Shown: piece after piece, positions 16,084 through 27,700 of the stretch
How positions within the stretch are numbered: the stretch's first letter is position 1
Layout: each line of letters begins with the position of its first letter
Assembly: GCF_000203915.1 (NCBI RefSeq)
Contig: NC_008391.1
Location: 620,001 to 684,000, forward strand
Length of the DNA stretch: 64,000 bases
Direction of reading: 5' to 3'
Source of the DNA: Burkholderia ambifaria AMMD
GTDB lineage: Bacteria; Pseudomonadota; Gammaproteobacteria; Burkholderiales; Burkholderiaceae
Notes under the pieces: model-generated
The model's database searches: none
What the model was told of the DNA's origin: nothing
The model's input: only the letters and a program-made list of their open reading frames with translations
Program-made: the position numbers and the translations under genes

Positions 16084-18191
16084 GTGAGGGTGGTTTCCTG
16101 TTGAACTGTGCCGAGCGGGAAGGCGACGGTGATCGAGAAGCCGCGCGCGAGCGCGGTGTCGATCGTCACGTTGCCGCCCAGCATGTGTGCGCGTTCGCGA
16201 ATGCCGATCAGCCCGAACGATTTGTCCTCGTGAGCGCTGCCGCCCGGTGCCGCGCCGCGGCCGTTGTCCGCGACCCGCAGTACGCAGAAGCCTTCCTCGA
16301 TGTCGAGCCGCAGCGCGACGCGTGTCGCGTCCGCGTGGCGCGCGACGTTCGTCAGCGCTTCCTGGACGATCCGGAACAGCGTGGTCGCCCCCGCGCTGGT
16401 GAACGTGAGCCCGCCCGTTTCGATGTGGCGTTCGACGTCGATGCCGTAGCGGTTCGTGAAGTCGTTCGCCAGCCACTCGATCGCGGGCACGAGGCCGAGA
16501 TCGTCGAGCATCACCGGCCGCAGGTCGGCTGCGATGCGCCGCACCGACGCCACGGTTGCATCGATCAGACGGCGCATGCCCTGCAGGTGCGACAGCACGT
16601 CGTCATTGGGTTGCGCACGGCCCGGCGCGCGCAGTTGCTGCTCGATCACCGACAGATCCATCTTCAGCGCGGTCAGTTGCTGGCCGAGATCGTCGTGCAA
16701 CTCGCGCGCGATGCGGGTCTTTTCCTCTTCGCGTACGTTCTGCAGGTTCGCCGACAGTTCGCGCAATTCCTCGCGCGACTGCTTCAGCGCATTCTCCGCG
16801 CGCTGCCGCTCGGTGATGTCGCGCAGCATCACCGTATAGAGCTTGCCCGACGCATCGCGGATCTGCGAGATCGACGCCTCGATCGGGAATTCCTCGCCGT
16901 TGCCGCGCAGCCCGAACAGCACGCGCTGGCGACCCATTTGCCGCTCGGACACACCGGTCACGCCGAACTGGTCGACGTGCTTCGCATGCGCGGCGCGAAA
17001 CCGCTCGGGGATGAAGCGCGACAGCGGCGCGCCGATCGCCTCCATCGCCGACACGCCGAATACCTGTTCGGCCATCGGATTGAAGATCACGACCGTCTGC
17101 TTCTCGTCGATCGTGATGATCGCTTCCATCGACGAACGGATGATGCCCATCATCCGCGCCTCGTTGAGGATGCCGCGGCTGCTGGCGCCGGTATCGGCCG
17201 TCCCGGCGCGGCCGCGCAGCAGTGCATGGATCAGTGCTGCGAACGCGAACGATGCGATCAGCCCCGCGGCGAGCACCGTGCCCGCCGCGCGCTGCGCGCC
17301 GGTCGCGCTCGGGCGGCCGTCCGCGGAATAGGCGAGCGTCAGCACGGTGCCGCCGAAATTCAGCTGGTCGGTGCGGCGCATCAGGTCGGGCGACGTGGAG
17401 GCTTCGTCGGTCGTCGTCTCCGCGCTCGCGATCGGATGCGGATCGTCGCCGGCGCTCATCCGCAGGTCGAGCCCGCGTTCCGCGTCGAGCGCGCGCTCCA
17501 CCACGCGATTCGGGCTGAGTTCCGCGAACAGCACGCCGCCGGCACCCGTGTCATGGGCACCGGCTGGCGTGACGGGCGTGCGCGATGATGGCGTCGCCGG
17601 CACGAACAGCATCAGGATGCGGGTATCGCGGGACGTATCGTCGTCGGCCGGGTGGATGCCGAGCGCGACATTGCCGGTGCGCAGCGCGCGTGCCAGCGGC
17701 GCCTGATCCGGTGCGCCGAAGCGCGCGCCGGCCGCGCTCGACAGCGGCGCGCTGAGCGTCGCGACCGCGAACGGGCCGGCCGGCAGCGGCGCGTCGCCGG
17801 CGAGCGCGCTGCGTGTCGCGGGCGACAGCGGCGCATAGCCGAGCTGCCGGACCGGCGAACGGCCGCTGTCGAGCTCGAGCGTGTCGGCATACCGGCGCCA
17901 TTGCTCGGGTGTCATCTGCGGCGCGAGCAGGAACGCGCCGCGCGCGCTTTCGAGCACGGCGGCGCCGGTCTGCAACTCGTGGCGCAGCATCGCCGTCACG
18001 TGCGACGTGCGGCGTTCGAAGCGCGTATGCACGGTGCCTTGCCACTGCTCGCGTACCAGCAGCGCGACGCCGAGCGACAGCGCCGCACCGGCGAACAGCG
18101 CAGCGACGCCAGCCACGAGCGGCTGGCGTAACATGGTCGGGAGGCGCGTGGGCCCTCGGGCGTCACGCGACGGGGTGCCACTGGCGGTCAT
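16080..18191 (-). CDS. CHASE-PAS sensor histidine kinase (NarX-type)
   Basis: About 703 residues. A first membrane helix (AGVAALFAGAALSLGVALLV) leads to a periplasmic CHASE-like domain (about 50-300), then a second membrane helix (VLAAGLIASFAFAALIHALL), a PAS domain (about 335-455, IIRSSMEAIITIDEKQTVVIFNP in parts) and a HisKA_3 dimerisation domain with the phosphohistidine in ARELHDDLGQQL. The ATPase domain has DNGRGAAPGG. It would phosphorylate the coupled response regulator at 15436. The start is uncertain: in-frame ATGs occur at 18245, 18203, 18191 and 18134, none with a clear ribosome binding site. The ligand is unknown; CHASE domains sense small extracellular molecules. Confidence 0.85.
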   Translation of the reverse strand: MTASGTPSRDARGPTRLPTMLRQPLVAGVAALFAGAALSLGVALLVREQWQGTVHTRFERRTSHVTAMLRHELQTGAAVLESARGAFLLAPQMTPEQWRRYADTLELDSGRSPVRQLGYAPLSPATRSALAGDAPLPAGPFAVATLSAPLSSAAGARFGAPDQAPLARALRTGNVALGIHPADDDTSRDTRILMLFVPATPSSRTPVTPAGAHDTGAGGVLFAELSPNRVVERALDAERGLDLRMSAGDDPHPIASAETTTDEASTSPDLMRRTDQLNFGGTVLTLAYSADGRPSATGAQRAAGTVLAAGLIASFAFAALIHALLRGRAGTADTGASSRGILNEARMMGIIRSSMEAIITIDEKQTVVIFNPMAEQVFGVSAMEAIGAPLSRFIPERFRAAHAKHVDQFGVTGVSERQMGRQRVLFGLRGNGEEFPIEASISQIRDASGKLYTVMLRDITERQRAENALKQSREELRELSANLQNVREEEKTRIARELHDDLGQQLTALKMDLSVIEQQLRAPGRAQPNDDVLSHLQGMRRLIDATVASVRRIAADLRPVMLDDLGLVPAIEWLANDFTNRYGIDVERHIETGGLTFTSAGATTLFRIVQEALTNVARHADATRVALRLDIEEGFCVLRVADNGRGAAPGGSAHEDKSFGLIGIRERAHMLGGNVTIDTALARGFSITVAFPLGTVQQETTLT

Positions 18192-18511
18192 TCGATTGGC
18201 CATTCTGGTGTCGGGGCCGCCCGTGGCGCTCGGGCGGTGCGGCAAAACCGGCGAAAACTCGCACCGGCCGCGTGCGAACGTTTGATTTGAAGCTGAAATT
18301 GTGCGCGTTTTATTGGTTTTTTGTAATAGGGTCAGCTAAAAACGTGCTAGTCGGGCGTGCGGCGGGCGTTCCGGCGGCGATTGACGCGCATCAACGGACG
18401 CGTCGGCATGTGGGGCAGACTGTTCGGCAGACGAGCCGGCATCGGGCCGGCTCGCGGTGACGGGCGTGTCGTTGTGCGATGCGCGGCGCGTGCCCGGTCG
18501 GAGGGCGGACC
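18192..18511. other. Divergent promoter gap between kinase and Usp genes
   Basis: No gene is seen. The gap is AT-richer around 18280-18340 and holds one exact FNR-type box (listed separately) facing the Usp gene. A nearby TTGATTTGAAGCTG sequence is only a half-site. Confidence 0.5.
18381..18394 (+). promoter_or_regulatory. FNR-type box TTGACGCGCATCAA
   Basis: A full TTGAC-N4-ATCAA dyad, centred about 124 bp before the Usp start codon. A class II start would fall near 18429. Confidence 0.75.
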
Positions 18512-18985
18512 ATGTACAAGCGGATTTTCGTCGGGCTCGACGGCGGCCCAAGCGCGCGTCTCGCGCTGAACGAGGCGATCCGGATCGCGCTGGCATCCGG
18601 CGGCGAGGTGACGTGCGCGTATGTCGTCGAGCATCGGCCGCAGCTCGTCGACGTCGATGCGGGTTTTGCGGCGGAACGCGACCGCGACGCGGCGGCAACC
18701 GCCGCGGCGACGCCGGTGCTCGACGACGCACGAGCGGTGCTTGCGCAGCAGCATGTGCCGGGCACCGTGCGCGCGCTCGATGCGTATGGCGAGGACGTCG
18801 CCGCGGTGCTGATGCGCACGGCGGCCGAGGTCGGTGCCGATCTGATCGTGATGGGGACGAGCGGGCGGCACGGATTGCGCCGGCTGCTGCTCGGGAGTGT
18901 CGCGGAATCGCTGCTGCGCTCGGCCGACCGGCCGGTGCTGCTGGTGCGGCACGACGAGCCGGCCGCGGTGGCAACCGCGCGATGA
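18512..18985 (+). CDS. Universal stress protein (UspA family, ATP-binding type)
   Basis: A 157-residue single Usp domain. It opens MYKRIFVGLDGGPSARLAL and ends with the nucleotide-binding signature GTSGRHGLRRLLLGS, matching G-2x-G-9x-G-S/T, then RPVLLVRHD. It therefore probably binds ATP, unlike UspA of E. coli. GGAGGGCGG precedes the ATG at 18512. The exact FNR box at 18381 suggests induction under low oxygen, as for the Usp genes of the lxa locus. It is a soluble cytoplasmic protein; the partner is unknown. Confidence 0.85.
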   Translation: MYKRIFVGLDGGPSARLALNEAIRIALASGGEVTCAYVVEHRPQLVDVDAGFAAERDRDAAATAAATPVLDDARAVLAQQHVPGTVRALDAYGEDVAAVLMRTAAEVGADLIVMGTSGRHGLRRLLLGSVAESLLRSADRPVLLVRHDEPAAVATAR

Positions 18986-19343
18986 CTGTGATGGGGTGCT
19001 GAGGCGTTCAGGCGTTCAGGCGCTCAGGCGCGAGCAGCAGCGGGCGGCCGGGCGGATGGCGACGTGACGACGTGACCGCGTTATCGGTCACGCGTCCGGC
19101 ACATCGATCAACGGGCCATGCAGGGGCGTGATCGCATCGCCCCGGTTGCATCGTGACGGGCACTTCTGGCAGCATCGACCGGGGTCCGCTTCATCGTCGC
19201 GCGGGTTTCGCGCGCGATCCCGTCGCCGCGTGCATGGCCGCGGCGATCGACGCAGCGGCACGCGACGGTGCGGAGATTGCATATGTGATCGGCTGCGCGG
19301 TGCGTCGCGTGGCCGGTTTCCTACCTTACCGACGTCATCCGCC
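18986..19343. other. Gap with a short 8-bp tandem repeat
   Basis: Three to four copies of an AGGCGTTC-like octamer occur at 19002-19030. The rest contains open frames of ordinary high-GC type, none convincing. A frame at 19153-19368 has no ribosome binding site and overlaps the cupin gene. Confidence 0.35.
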
Positions 19344-19850
19344 ATGCCGATTTCCGCCGCCGACCTGATTCACCAGTTCGATCTTCAGCCGCATCCCGAG
19401 GGCGGCTATTTCCGCGAAACCTACCGCGCGGCCGATACCGTCGTGCGTCCTGCCGACGGCGCGCCGCGCGCGGCGTCGACCGCGATCTACTACCTGTTGT
19501 GCGACGGCGCGTATTCGTCGTGGCACCGGATCCGTTCCGACGAGGTCTGGCATTTCTACGCGGGCGATCCGCTCGAAGTGTGGGTGCTCGACGAGCACGA
19601 CGGCCTGACGATCCATCGGCTCGGCAACCCGCTCACGCATCCGGGCACCGTGTTCCAGGCCGTCGTGCCGGCCGGACGCTGGTTCGGCGCGCGCTGCGCG
19701 TCGCCGGAGCACGTCGCGCTCGTCGGCTGCACGGTCGCGCCGGGATTCGAGTTCGCGGAATTCGAGCTCGCGGATGCGACCGCACTGGCCGCCGCGTTTC
19801 CCGAGTACGCGGAATACGTCGCGGGGCTCGCGCAGCGCCCTGACGCGTGA
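19344..19850 (+). CDS. Cupin-fold DUF985 protein
   Basis: A 168-residue cytoplasmic protein of the DUF985 (cupin_5) family. It has LQPHPEGGYFRETYRA near the N-terminus, TAIYYLLCDGAYSSWHRIRSDEVWHFYAGDPLEV in the middle (described in parts) and a closing LVGCTVAPGFEFAEFELAD segment. The His and Glu residues in SWHRIRSDEVWHFY lie where cupins bind metal. The family has no agreed biochemical function. The ATG at 19344 begins directly at family homology. It stands alone between the Usp and DedA genes. Confidence 0.8.
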   Translation: MPISAADLIHQFDLQPHPEGGYFRETYRAADTVVRPADGAPRAASTAIYYLLCDGAYSSWHRIRSDEVWHFYAGDPLEVWVLDEHDGLTIHRLGNPLTHPGTVFQAVVPAGRWFGARCASPEHVALVGCTVAPGFEFAEFELADATALAAAFPEYAEYVAGLAQRPDA

Positions 19851-20016
19851 GTGTGCGGGCTCCCCGCGACGACAGCCGTTCCGCGCGGCCCCGGCCAAAC
19901 CCGTTTAGAATGCAACGTGGTGCAGGATCGGCCGCGGGCCTGCCGCGGCGGTCGCTGCCAGCCGTATCGACGGCCGCCTCCGTCGCACGGTCCGCATGTC
20001 TTCCAGGAGCGCCCCC

Positions 20017-21045
20017 GTGTGGCACTTTCCCATTACAATTCCCTCGTCGCTCGGCCCGTGGGCCGTGTTCGCGAGCGTACTCATCACGCAGCTCGGCGTG
20101 CCGGTGCCGGCCGTGCCGATGCTGATTCTCGGCGGTACGATGGCGGCGATGGGGCAGGCGTCCTGGACGAGCATGTTCGCGGCGGCGATCGGTGCGACGA
20201 TGCTTGCCGATTCACTGTGGTTCTTCATGGGCCGCACGCGCGGGCGGCGCTTGCTGAACGGGCTCGTGCGCTTCTCGCTGTCGCTCGACACGACGCTGCG
20301 CTTCGCGCGTAATGTATTCGAAAGATACGGCGCGCCGCTCCTCGTCATCTCCAAATTCCTGCCTGGCCTCGGCCTCGTGTCGGCGCCGCTGCTCGGCACG
20401 ACCGCGATCGGTGTCGGCGTGTTCCTGTTCTGGGATCTGGCCGGCGCGTCGTTGTGGGCCGCGGTCTGGCTTGTCGGCGGCGCGGCCGTGCATGACCAGA
20501 TCGTCCAGTTCGTGCTGTGGGTGCGCGCGAGCGGCGGTACGATCCTCGACGCGTTTCTCGCGATCTTCATCACGTTCGTGCTGTACCGCTGGGTGCGCCG
20601 CGTGCAATTCCGCCGCTACCTCGCGCAGTTGCGCATCTCGCCGCCGCAGCTCGTCGAGATGATGACGTCGAACGAACCGCCGCTGATCTTCGATGCGCGG
20701 CCGCGCGCGATTCGCGAACGGGAGCCGTACCGGATCGCCGGTGCGGTGCCGATCGATCTCGATTCGCCGGACCTGCTCGATCCGGAGCTGCTGAAGCGGC
20801 CGATCGTCGTGTATTGCGTGTGCCCGAACGAGGCGACCGCGAAGCGTCTGATTGCGAAGATGCAGCGCAAGAAGATGCTCCACAACATCAGGGCGCTGAA
20901 GGGCGGGCTTGATGCGTGGGAGAAGCACGGTTACCCGGTCGAACCGATGCCGGCCGATGCCGATGCGTCGCGGTATTTCGTGCGGCCGGCTCATGCCGCG
21001 CCGCTCGAGGGCGAATATACGGTGCGGGCGACGTTGTCGAAGTGA
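20017..21045 (+). CDS. DedA-family membrane protein fused to a rhodanese domain
   Basis: About 342 residues in two parts. The N-terminal ~200 residues are a DedA/SNARE-associated membrane domain (multiple helices, LGVPVPAVPMLILGG and FLPGLGLVSAPLLG re-entrant segments). The C-terminal ~110 residues are a rhodanese domain (LIFDARPR ... VYCVCPNEATAKRL) that keeps the catalytic-loop Cys. DedA proteins act in lipid carrier recycling and membrane homeostasis; the rhodanese may add sulfur chemistry or redox sensing. The GTG at 20017 is chosen for the AGGAG seven bases before it; an ATG at 19996 would add seven residues. This is the last backbone gene before the CDI island. Confidence 0.8.
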   Translation: MWHFPITIPSSLGPWAVFASVLITQLGVPVPAVPMLILGGTMAAMGQASWTSMFAAAIGATMLADSLWFFMGRTRGRRLLNGLVRFSLSLDTTLRFARNVFERYGAPLLVISKFLPGLGLVSAPLLGTTAIGVGVFLFWDLAGASLWAAVWLVGGAAVHDQIVQFVLWVRASGGTILDAFLAIFITFVLYRWVRRVQFRRYLAQLRISPPQLVEMMTSNEPPLIFDARPRAIREREPYRIAGAVPIDLDSPDLLDPELLKRPIVVYCVCPNEATAKRLIAKMQRKKMLHNIRALKGGLDAWEKHGYPVEPMPADADASRYFVRPAHAAPLEGEYTVRATLSK

Positions 21046-21707
21046 TGCGGTAAGGCTAGCCTCGACTTCATCGAACCCACGCCGAAGACGTTGAGCGCGG
21101 CGCCGCAAATTCGTCGCCTGATTACAACTTTGCTCGGCGGTCTTTACACTGCGGACGATAGTCGGTCCCGACAGTTGCCGGGGGCAATTGCTTGCCGCCG
21201 ATGTGGCATTTTATGATGAGCCAATATCTCGAATATTGGCCGTCTCATATATAAGCGAACCGTACTGCGTACGGACCAAGCGAGCAGCCGCTACTTGGAT
21301 ACACTCGCTTTTAGCGCTTGAGATTCGCGTTGCGCCCGGAACAAATACGTCCATCAATAGGTGGGTCGCTCACTATCTCGAATTGGCATTCTAAAAACTG
21401 TATATAAATGTCAATTAAGTTTTCTCAAAAATCGCCTGCTGTATTCCAGAGCGAAAAATCCTTCGTCGTCAGCCGATCTGATAATTTTTGACACTATGGC
21501 TCGTTAAGCCTCAGGTACGATCGCGCACAAGGATCACGGGAGACCAGCCGTATATGCGCATCGATGTTCGGGCGCGCCGCGGAGCCACGTGTAAGCCTTC
21601 GAATCCCGCGCAGCCGCGGCCGTGGCTGCGCGCACGAAAACCGGTTCAGCCGGATGTCGATTCCAATCAAAAATTGAATTAGCGACGCGATTTGCGTCGA
21701 GCGAACA
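21046..21707. other. Left edge of the CDI island, non-coding leader of bcpA
   Basis: GC content falls sharply after about 21170. The stretch holds two dyads: GCCAATAT-CTCGA-ATATTGGC at 21220-21240 and CCGTAC-TGC-GTACGG at 21260-21274. No gene is supported; the short frames here have no ribosome binding sites. Its length suits a long regulated leader before the large exoprotein gene, but no clear -35/-10 pair could be assigned. Confidence 0.5.
21220..21240. repeat. Hairpin dyad GCCAATAT/ATATTGGC
   Basis: A perfect 8-bp inverted repeat with a five-base loop at the island's left edge. It could be a regulatory site, a recombination relic or a structured leader. Confidence 0.4.
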
Positions 21708-24700
21708 ATGAATCAAAACCGCTATCGGGTTGTGTTTAATCGCGCACGTGGCGCGATGATGGTCATTCAGGAAAACGGTAGTTCGACGTGGACAGCCGGG
21801 AATTCGCAAGGCGCCAGTGCGCCGCTCAACTTGCCATGGTTGCACAGCGCTTGGCAACCGATCGCGATGGCAGCGGCATTGCTGTTCGGCGTGCCGTCAT
21901 TCAGTTTCGCGCAAATCGTGCCGATTCCAGGCACGAGCACGCATGTGATTCAGACGCAGAGCGGCATTCCGCAAGTGAATATTGCCGCACCGTCTAGTGC
22001 CGGCGTGTCGGTCAACACGTACAACCAGTTCGATGTACAAAGACCCGGCGCCATCCTGAACAATTCACCGACGATCGTGAACACGCAGCAGGCGGGGATG
22101 ATCAACGGCAACCCGAATTTCGGTGCAGGCCAGTCTGCGCGGATCATCGTCAATCAGGTCAACAGCAATGCACCGTCGCAACTTCGCGGTTATGTGGAAG
22201 TGGGCGGCAATCGCGCCGAGGTAATCCTGTCGAACAGCGCCGGTATTCAGGTCGACGGCGGCGGGTTCATCAATACGTCGAGAGCCGTCCTCACCACGGG
22301 CACGCCGTATTACGGCGCTGACGGATCGCTTGGTGGATTCAACGTATCGCGCGGCCTCATTTCCGTGAGCGGTGCTGGCCTCAATGCGTCGAATGTCGAT
22401 CAAGTCGACTTGATATCGCGCGCCGTGCAGGCCAATGCAGCGATCTACGCCAAAAACCTGAACGTCGTCGCCGGTGCGAATCAAGTCAGCCACGACACGC
22501 TGGCGGCAACGCCGATTGCTGGCGACGGTGCAGCGCCCGCTATCGCGATCGACGTGAGCCAACTCGGCGGCATGTATGCGAACAGGGTCTTTCTCGTATC
22601 GAACGAATTCGGCGTCGGCGTCGCGAACGCCGGGACAATCGCTGCACAAGCTGGCGATCTGACGCTGCAATCGAACGGCCAGCTCGTACTGACGGGCAAG
22701 ACAACGGCGAGCGGCAATCTTGCCGCTACCGCGAACAGTGTTCAAAACAGCGGCACGACGTATGCGCAACAGAGCGCAAACGTTTCAGCAGCCGGTGCGT
22801 TGTCCAACAGCGGCACGCTTGCCGCGCAACAGAATACGACGATCAATGCGGGCACCATCAATTCGACGGGCACGCTCGGCGCAGGCGTAAATAACGATGG
22901 TTCTGTCGGCCATAACGGCGACCTGAATCTGTCGAGCACCGGCCAACTGACGGCGACCGGGCAGAACGTCGCTGGTGGTAACGCATCGATTTCGGGTGCT
23001 GCCGTGAACCTTGCGGGTAGTCAAACGGCTGCGAGCGGCAATGTGTCGGTGAACGCGAACGCCGGTGACCTGAACCTTTCGAATGCGACAACGAGTGCGC
23101 AGGGAGCACTCAATGCGAATGTAGCAGGCGCGTTGATCAATGATCATGGCACGCTGTCGAGTCAAAGCAATGCGACGCTGACCGCAGGCAGTATTTCGAA
23201 CCAAGGCGGCAAGGTATCGGCGCAAGGTACGCTGAACGTGCAGTCGAACGGCGCAATCGCGAACCAATCCGGCACGCTGGTTTCCGCAAGTTCGATGCAG
23301 GTGCACGGCGCGGCGATCTCGAACAACCAAGGCACGATTCAGAGCGCGGCCGGAATGACTATTTCCGGAAGCTCGTTGGACAACAGTGCCGGGCGCGTGA
23401 CGTCGCTGAATTCGGATGGTCTGTCCATTACGACGACAGGGCAACTGACGAACGCAGCCGGTACGACCGCACTCGGCGCACAAGGCGGCATCATCGGTGG
23501 CAACGGCGGCGTGGCGATTCAATCGGGCAGCGTCGCGAACCACGGCACGGTCAGTGCGCAAACGAATCTGCAAGTCGGTACGCAATCGCTCGACAACGGC
23601 AGCGGTGTGTTGTCGGCCGCACAAAATGCGGTGATCGATGCGGGCGCGCAGTTGACGAACGGTTCGGGCAGCATCACGGCCGGCCAATCCGCGACTGTGA
23701 ACGCCGCATCGCTGAGCAATGATGCGGGGTCGGTGCAGGCGGCACAGTTGTCGCTCGGGGCGACGAATTTGTCGAACCACGGCGGCACGATCACCCAAAC
23801 CGGGACCGGCGCAATGAATGTCGCCGTCTCGAACACGCTCGATAATTCGGGCAATGGTGTTATTCAGACCAACAGCGCGGACTTGAACCTCGCGCCCGCG
23901 ACCCTGATCAACGATCACGGAAAAATTACCCACGCTGGCAACGGGACGTTGTCGATCGCCACCGGTGCGATGTCGAATCAAGGCGGTACGATCGCGACCA
24001 ATGGCGCATTGAATGTGAAGGCTGCCGCTGTTTCGAACAGCGCGGGGACACTGGCCGCTCAGCGTCAGGCAGCGCTCGACCTGCAATCGCTCGATAACCA
24101 TGCGGGCGGTTACATCGGTGCTGACAGCATTACGCTCAAGGCACAAGGCGTAGTAGACAATCGCGCAGGCACGCTCGAAGCAAACAACGGCGTTTCGGTG
24201 ACGGCAGACAGCCTGGCGAACGACGGGGGCTCGGTCAAAAATATCGGTACGAGTACGCTCTCCGTCACGACGAAAAATGCATTGAGGAATGCGGCAGGCG
24301 GCACCATCGGTGGCAACGGCGATGTTTCGTTGTCGGCGGGCAGCGTCGACAATTCCGGCGGTTCGATGCTGGCAGGGCAAGCGCTGTCGGTGCAGTCGAA
24401 CAGTGCCATCACGAATACGGCCGGTCTTGTTCAAGCGAACGGAAATCTGGCACTACAGGCACAAGGCGCGATCAACAATAACGCAGGACAAATCGAAGCG
24501 AACGGTACGAATTCGACGCTCGCGCTGTCGGGGAGCAGCATCGACAATAGCGATGGTCGTGTGGCCAATATCGGTGTCGGTGCGACAACGATCGATGGCG
24601 GGGCGTCGATCACGAACACGAACGCGTCCGGCAAAGCGGGCGCAGGCACGATTGGCGGTAATGGCGATGTCACGTTGACCGCGCAAACCTTGACGAATGC

Positions 24701-27700
24701 TCAAGGTGGGCAGGCGCTTGCGGGTCACGACCTGACGCTGAACGTTGCGAACAGTGCAAATAATTCCAGCGGTGTGCTATCGGCCGCAAACAACCTCAAG
24801 TTGATCGCGGCAAACGCTGCGCTGTCGAATCAGGCCGGGTCGATTCGTGCAAATGGTGCACTGTCGTTGAACACCGCATCGATCGACAACACGTCCGGAA
24901 AGATCGGCAACGACGCAGGTACCGGTGGCAGTGTTTCAATCCAGACGGGTACGCTTGCTAACCAGAATGGCGCCATCGGTAGTGGTCAGGACCTGTCATT
25001 GAACGCAGCCACGCTGACCGGCGATGGTTCGATTGTCGCTGGTCGCAACGGTGCGGTGACGCTTGGCAGTGACTACACGCAGACCGCGACGAACAAACTG
25101 CATGCAAACGGCGACCTGAATTTCACGACATCGGGCAAGTTCACGAACCAAGGCGTGCTGGATGCCAACGGCGCGCTGACCGTGAACGCGACGAACGTTG
25201 AAAATCAAGCGGGCGCTGATCTGAATTCAGCAACGACGACGGTTAACGCGAACGGCGGTACGATCGATAACGCCGGGCGCATCGAAGGCGATACGGTGTT
25301 GACCAACAGCGCGACGCTGAACAATGCTGCGACGATCATCGGCCGCGAAGTCACCGCCAATGCGAGCACGATCACCAACACCGGTGCAGCCGCCGTGATT
25401 GCCGCAGCCGAACGGGTGAACTTGTATGCGTCCAACCGGTTGTCGAACACTGGTGGCGCGAACATCTTCAGCGTCGGCGACATCAATATTGCTGCCAACG
25501 GTCAGCGCGACGCGAACGGATTTCTGGCGAACCGTACAGAAAATGTCGTCAACGATCAGTCCACGATTGAAGCGCAGGGCAGTGTTGAACTCGCGGCCGG
25601 TACGTTCACGAACACGCGTCCGGCTCCGATAGTTTCCACTGAAACGACGAGCACGACGAGCAAGCACGAAATCAAGCGCCAGAAATACATCGTGTGCGCG
25701 ACGATGAATGCTGATCCGAACGGCGGTTGTTCGCAGGCGATGTGGGTAGACGGTTACAAGACGCCGCTCACTTCAACCTATGGCGCGTCGCAGGTCGTAT
25801 CGCAAACGTCCGGACCCGACGCGACCGACAAGGTGCTGGTCGTGAATGTGAACGGCAAGCAACAGACGATCTACTACAACACGTTGACGACCAACGCGGA
25901 CGGTACGATTACGGTCAACTATTGGGATGCCTACGATCCGCACGTCAACTACGTTCCCGATACGGAATACACGACGCGCAGCGATGGTCACAACGGTTAC
26001 CAGCGCGTCGAAATCTGGCGCGATACGACGACCACCGTCCAGCAGGACAAGATAACGAGCCAGGCGCAGCAGGCGCAACTCGTGGCCGGCAACAATATCG
26101 TGATGAAAAACGTCGGCACGATCAACAACGAATACAGTGCGATCACCGCGGGCGGCTCGATCAAGATCGGCGATTCGGATGTGTCTGGCAGTGCAGGTTC
26201 GGGTAGTTACGGCGGCACGGTCGTGAACAACGTCGGGCGCACGCTGTATCAGTACCAGACCGACAAGATTGTATCGACGTATGCATGGAACGAGGATACG
26301 ACGCAGGATCGGGGAACGATCGTTCAGCCTTCGAAGGTGTATACGCCGGTCGCCATCGGCGGCGCGGGCGGCACTATTATCGCCAACGCGTCGGTGATCA
26401 TCGACGCGAAGGACGTCAACAACCAGAACGTCGCTGCACAGAATTCCTCGACGGGCGCCACCGGCGGCACGCTCGGAAACAATTCAGCCAATGGTGGCGT
26501 ATCCGGCGGCAAGTTGACGCCGGTCGGGGCCGCAGGCGGATCGTCAATACCAGTCGGTGCGCAGCAATCGGTGGCAAATGCGTCCGGCGCACTGCCGATT
26601 ACGTTGCCGACAAGTGGTCTCTATTCGATTCACGACGCGCCTGGTCAGCCCTATCTGATCGTCACTGATCCACGCCTGACGAGCTATACGAAATTTATTT
26701 CGAGCGACTACATGCTCGGCCAACTCGACCTGAACCCGGCGAGTATCGAGAAGCGGCTGGGTGACGGGATGTACGAACAGCAAATGGTGCGTAACCAGAT
26801 TACGCAGTTGACTGGCCGTACCTTCCTGCCGGGTTATGCAAGCGCGGAGGATGAGTATCGCGCCTTGATGACAAACGGCGTGAACTATGCAAAGGAATTC
26901 GGCCTGATGCCGGGTATGGCGCTGACGGCCGCGCAAATGGATGCGCTGACGAGCGATATTGTGTGGTTGGTCGATCAGACCGTGAAACTGCCGGACGGTA
27001 GTACGACGCACGTGCTGGCCCCGGTCGTTTATATGGCGCAAACGCATGCGAACGACCTGCAACCGACCGGTGCGTTGATTGCGGCGGATGACGTCGAAAT
27101 TCACGCGACCGGCAGCACGACGAATAGCGGCGTGATCAAGGGCGGTACAAAGACGGTCATTACCGCCACCGATATTCTGAATCGTGGTGGTTCGATCTCG
27201 AGCAGTAGCGCCAACGGGACAACGGTCGTATCGGCAAGCAACGATGTCGTGAACGCGTCGGGCATGATTACCGGCAATCGGGTCGCAGTGTCGGCGGGCC
27301 GGGATATCGTCAACACGACGCTGGTCGATACGGTTGGCGCAACCGGTGCGTCGGGTGCGAGCAAGGTCAACACGAGTCTGATCGGTCAGCAAGGGACGAT
27401 CGCGGCGACGGGGGACCTGTCAGTTCAGGCCGCGCGCGATTTGAGCATTCACGGCGCGAATTTGTCGGCAGGTGGCGACGCGCTGGTGACGGCAGGCCGG
27501 GATATCAACGTCGATACGGTCCAGTCCACGACGAACCAATCGATGTACCTGAACGATCAGCATCATTGGGAAGAGTCCACGACGAAGAACGTGACGAGCG
27601 GCATCACTGCAGGTGGAAGCTTGGGGATGCAGAGCGGTAACGATATGACGCTGAAGGGCGCGACCGTATCGGCTGGAAAAGATCTGTCAGCGCTTGCAGG

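Noticed and set aside
18288..18302. TTGATTTGAAGCTG-like sequence near the kinase promoter
   Set aside because: Only one half-site fits FNR; the full box at 18381 is the better candidate.
19153..19368. 71-codon plus-strand frame before the cupin gene
   Set aside because: No ribosome binding site, overlaps the cupin start and resembles no family.
22600..25400. Many similar short DNA repeats
   Set aside because: They are explained by the haemagglutinin-type repeats of bcpA, not by a CRISPR array or mobile element.
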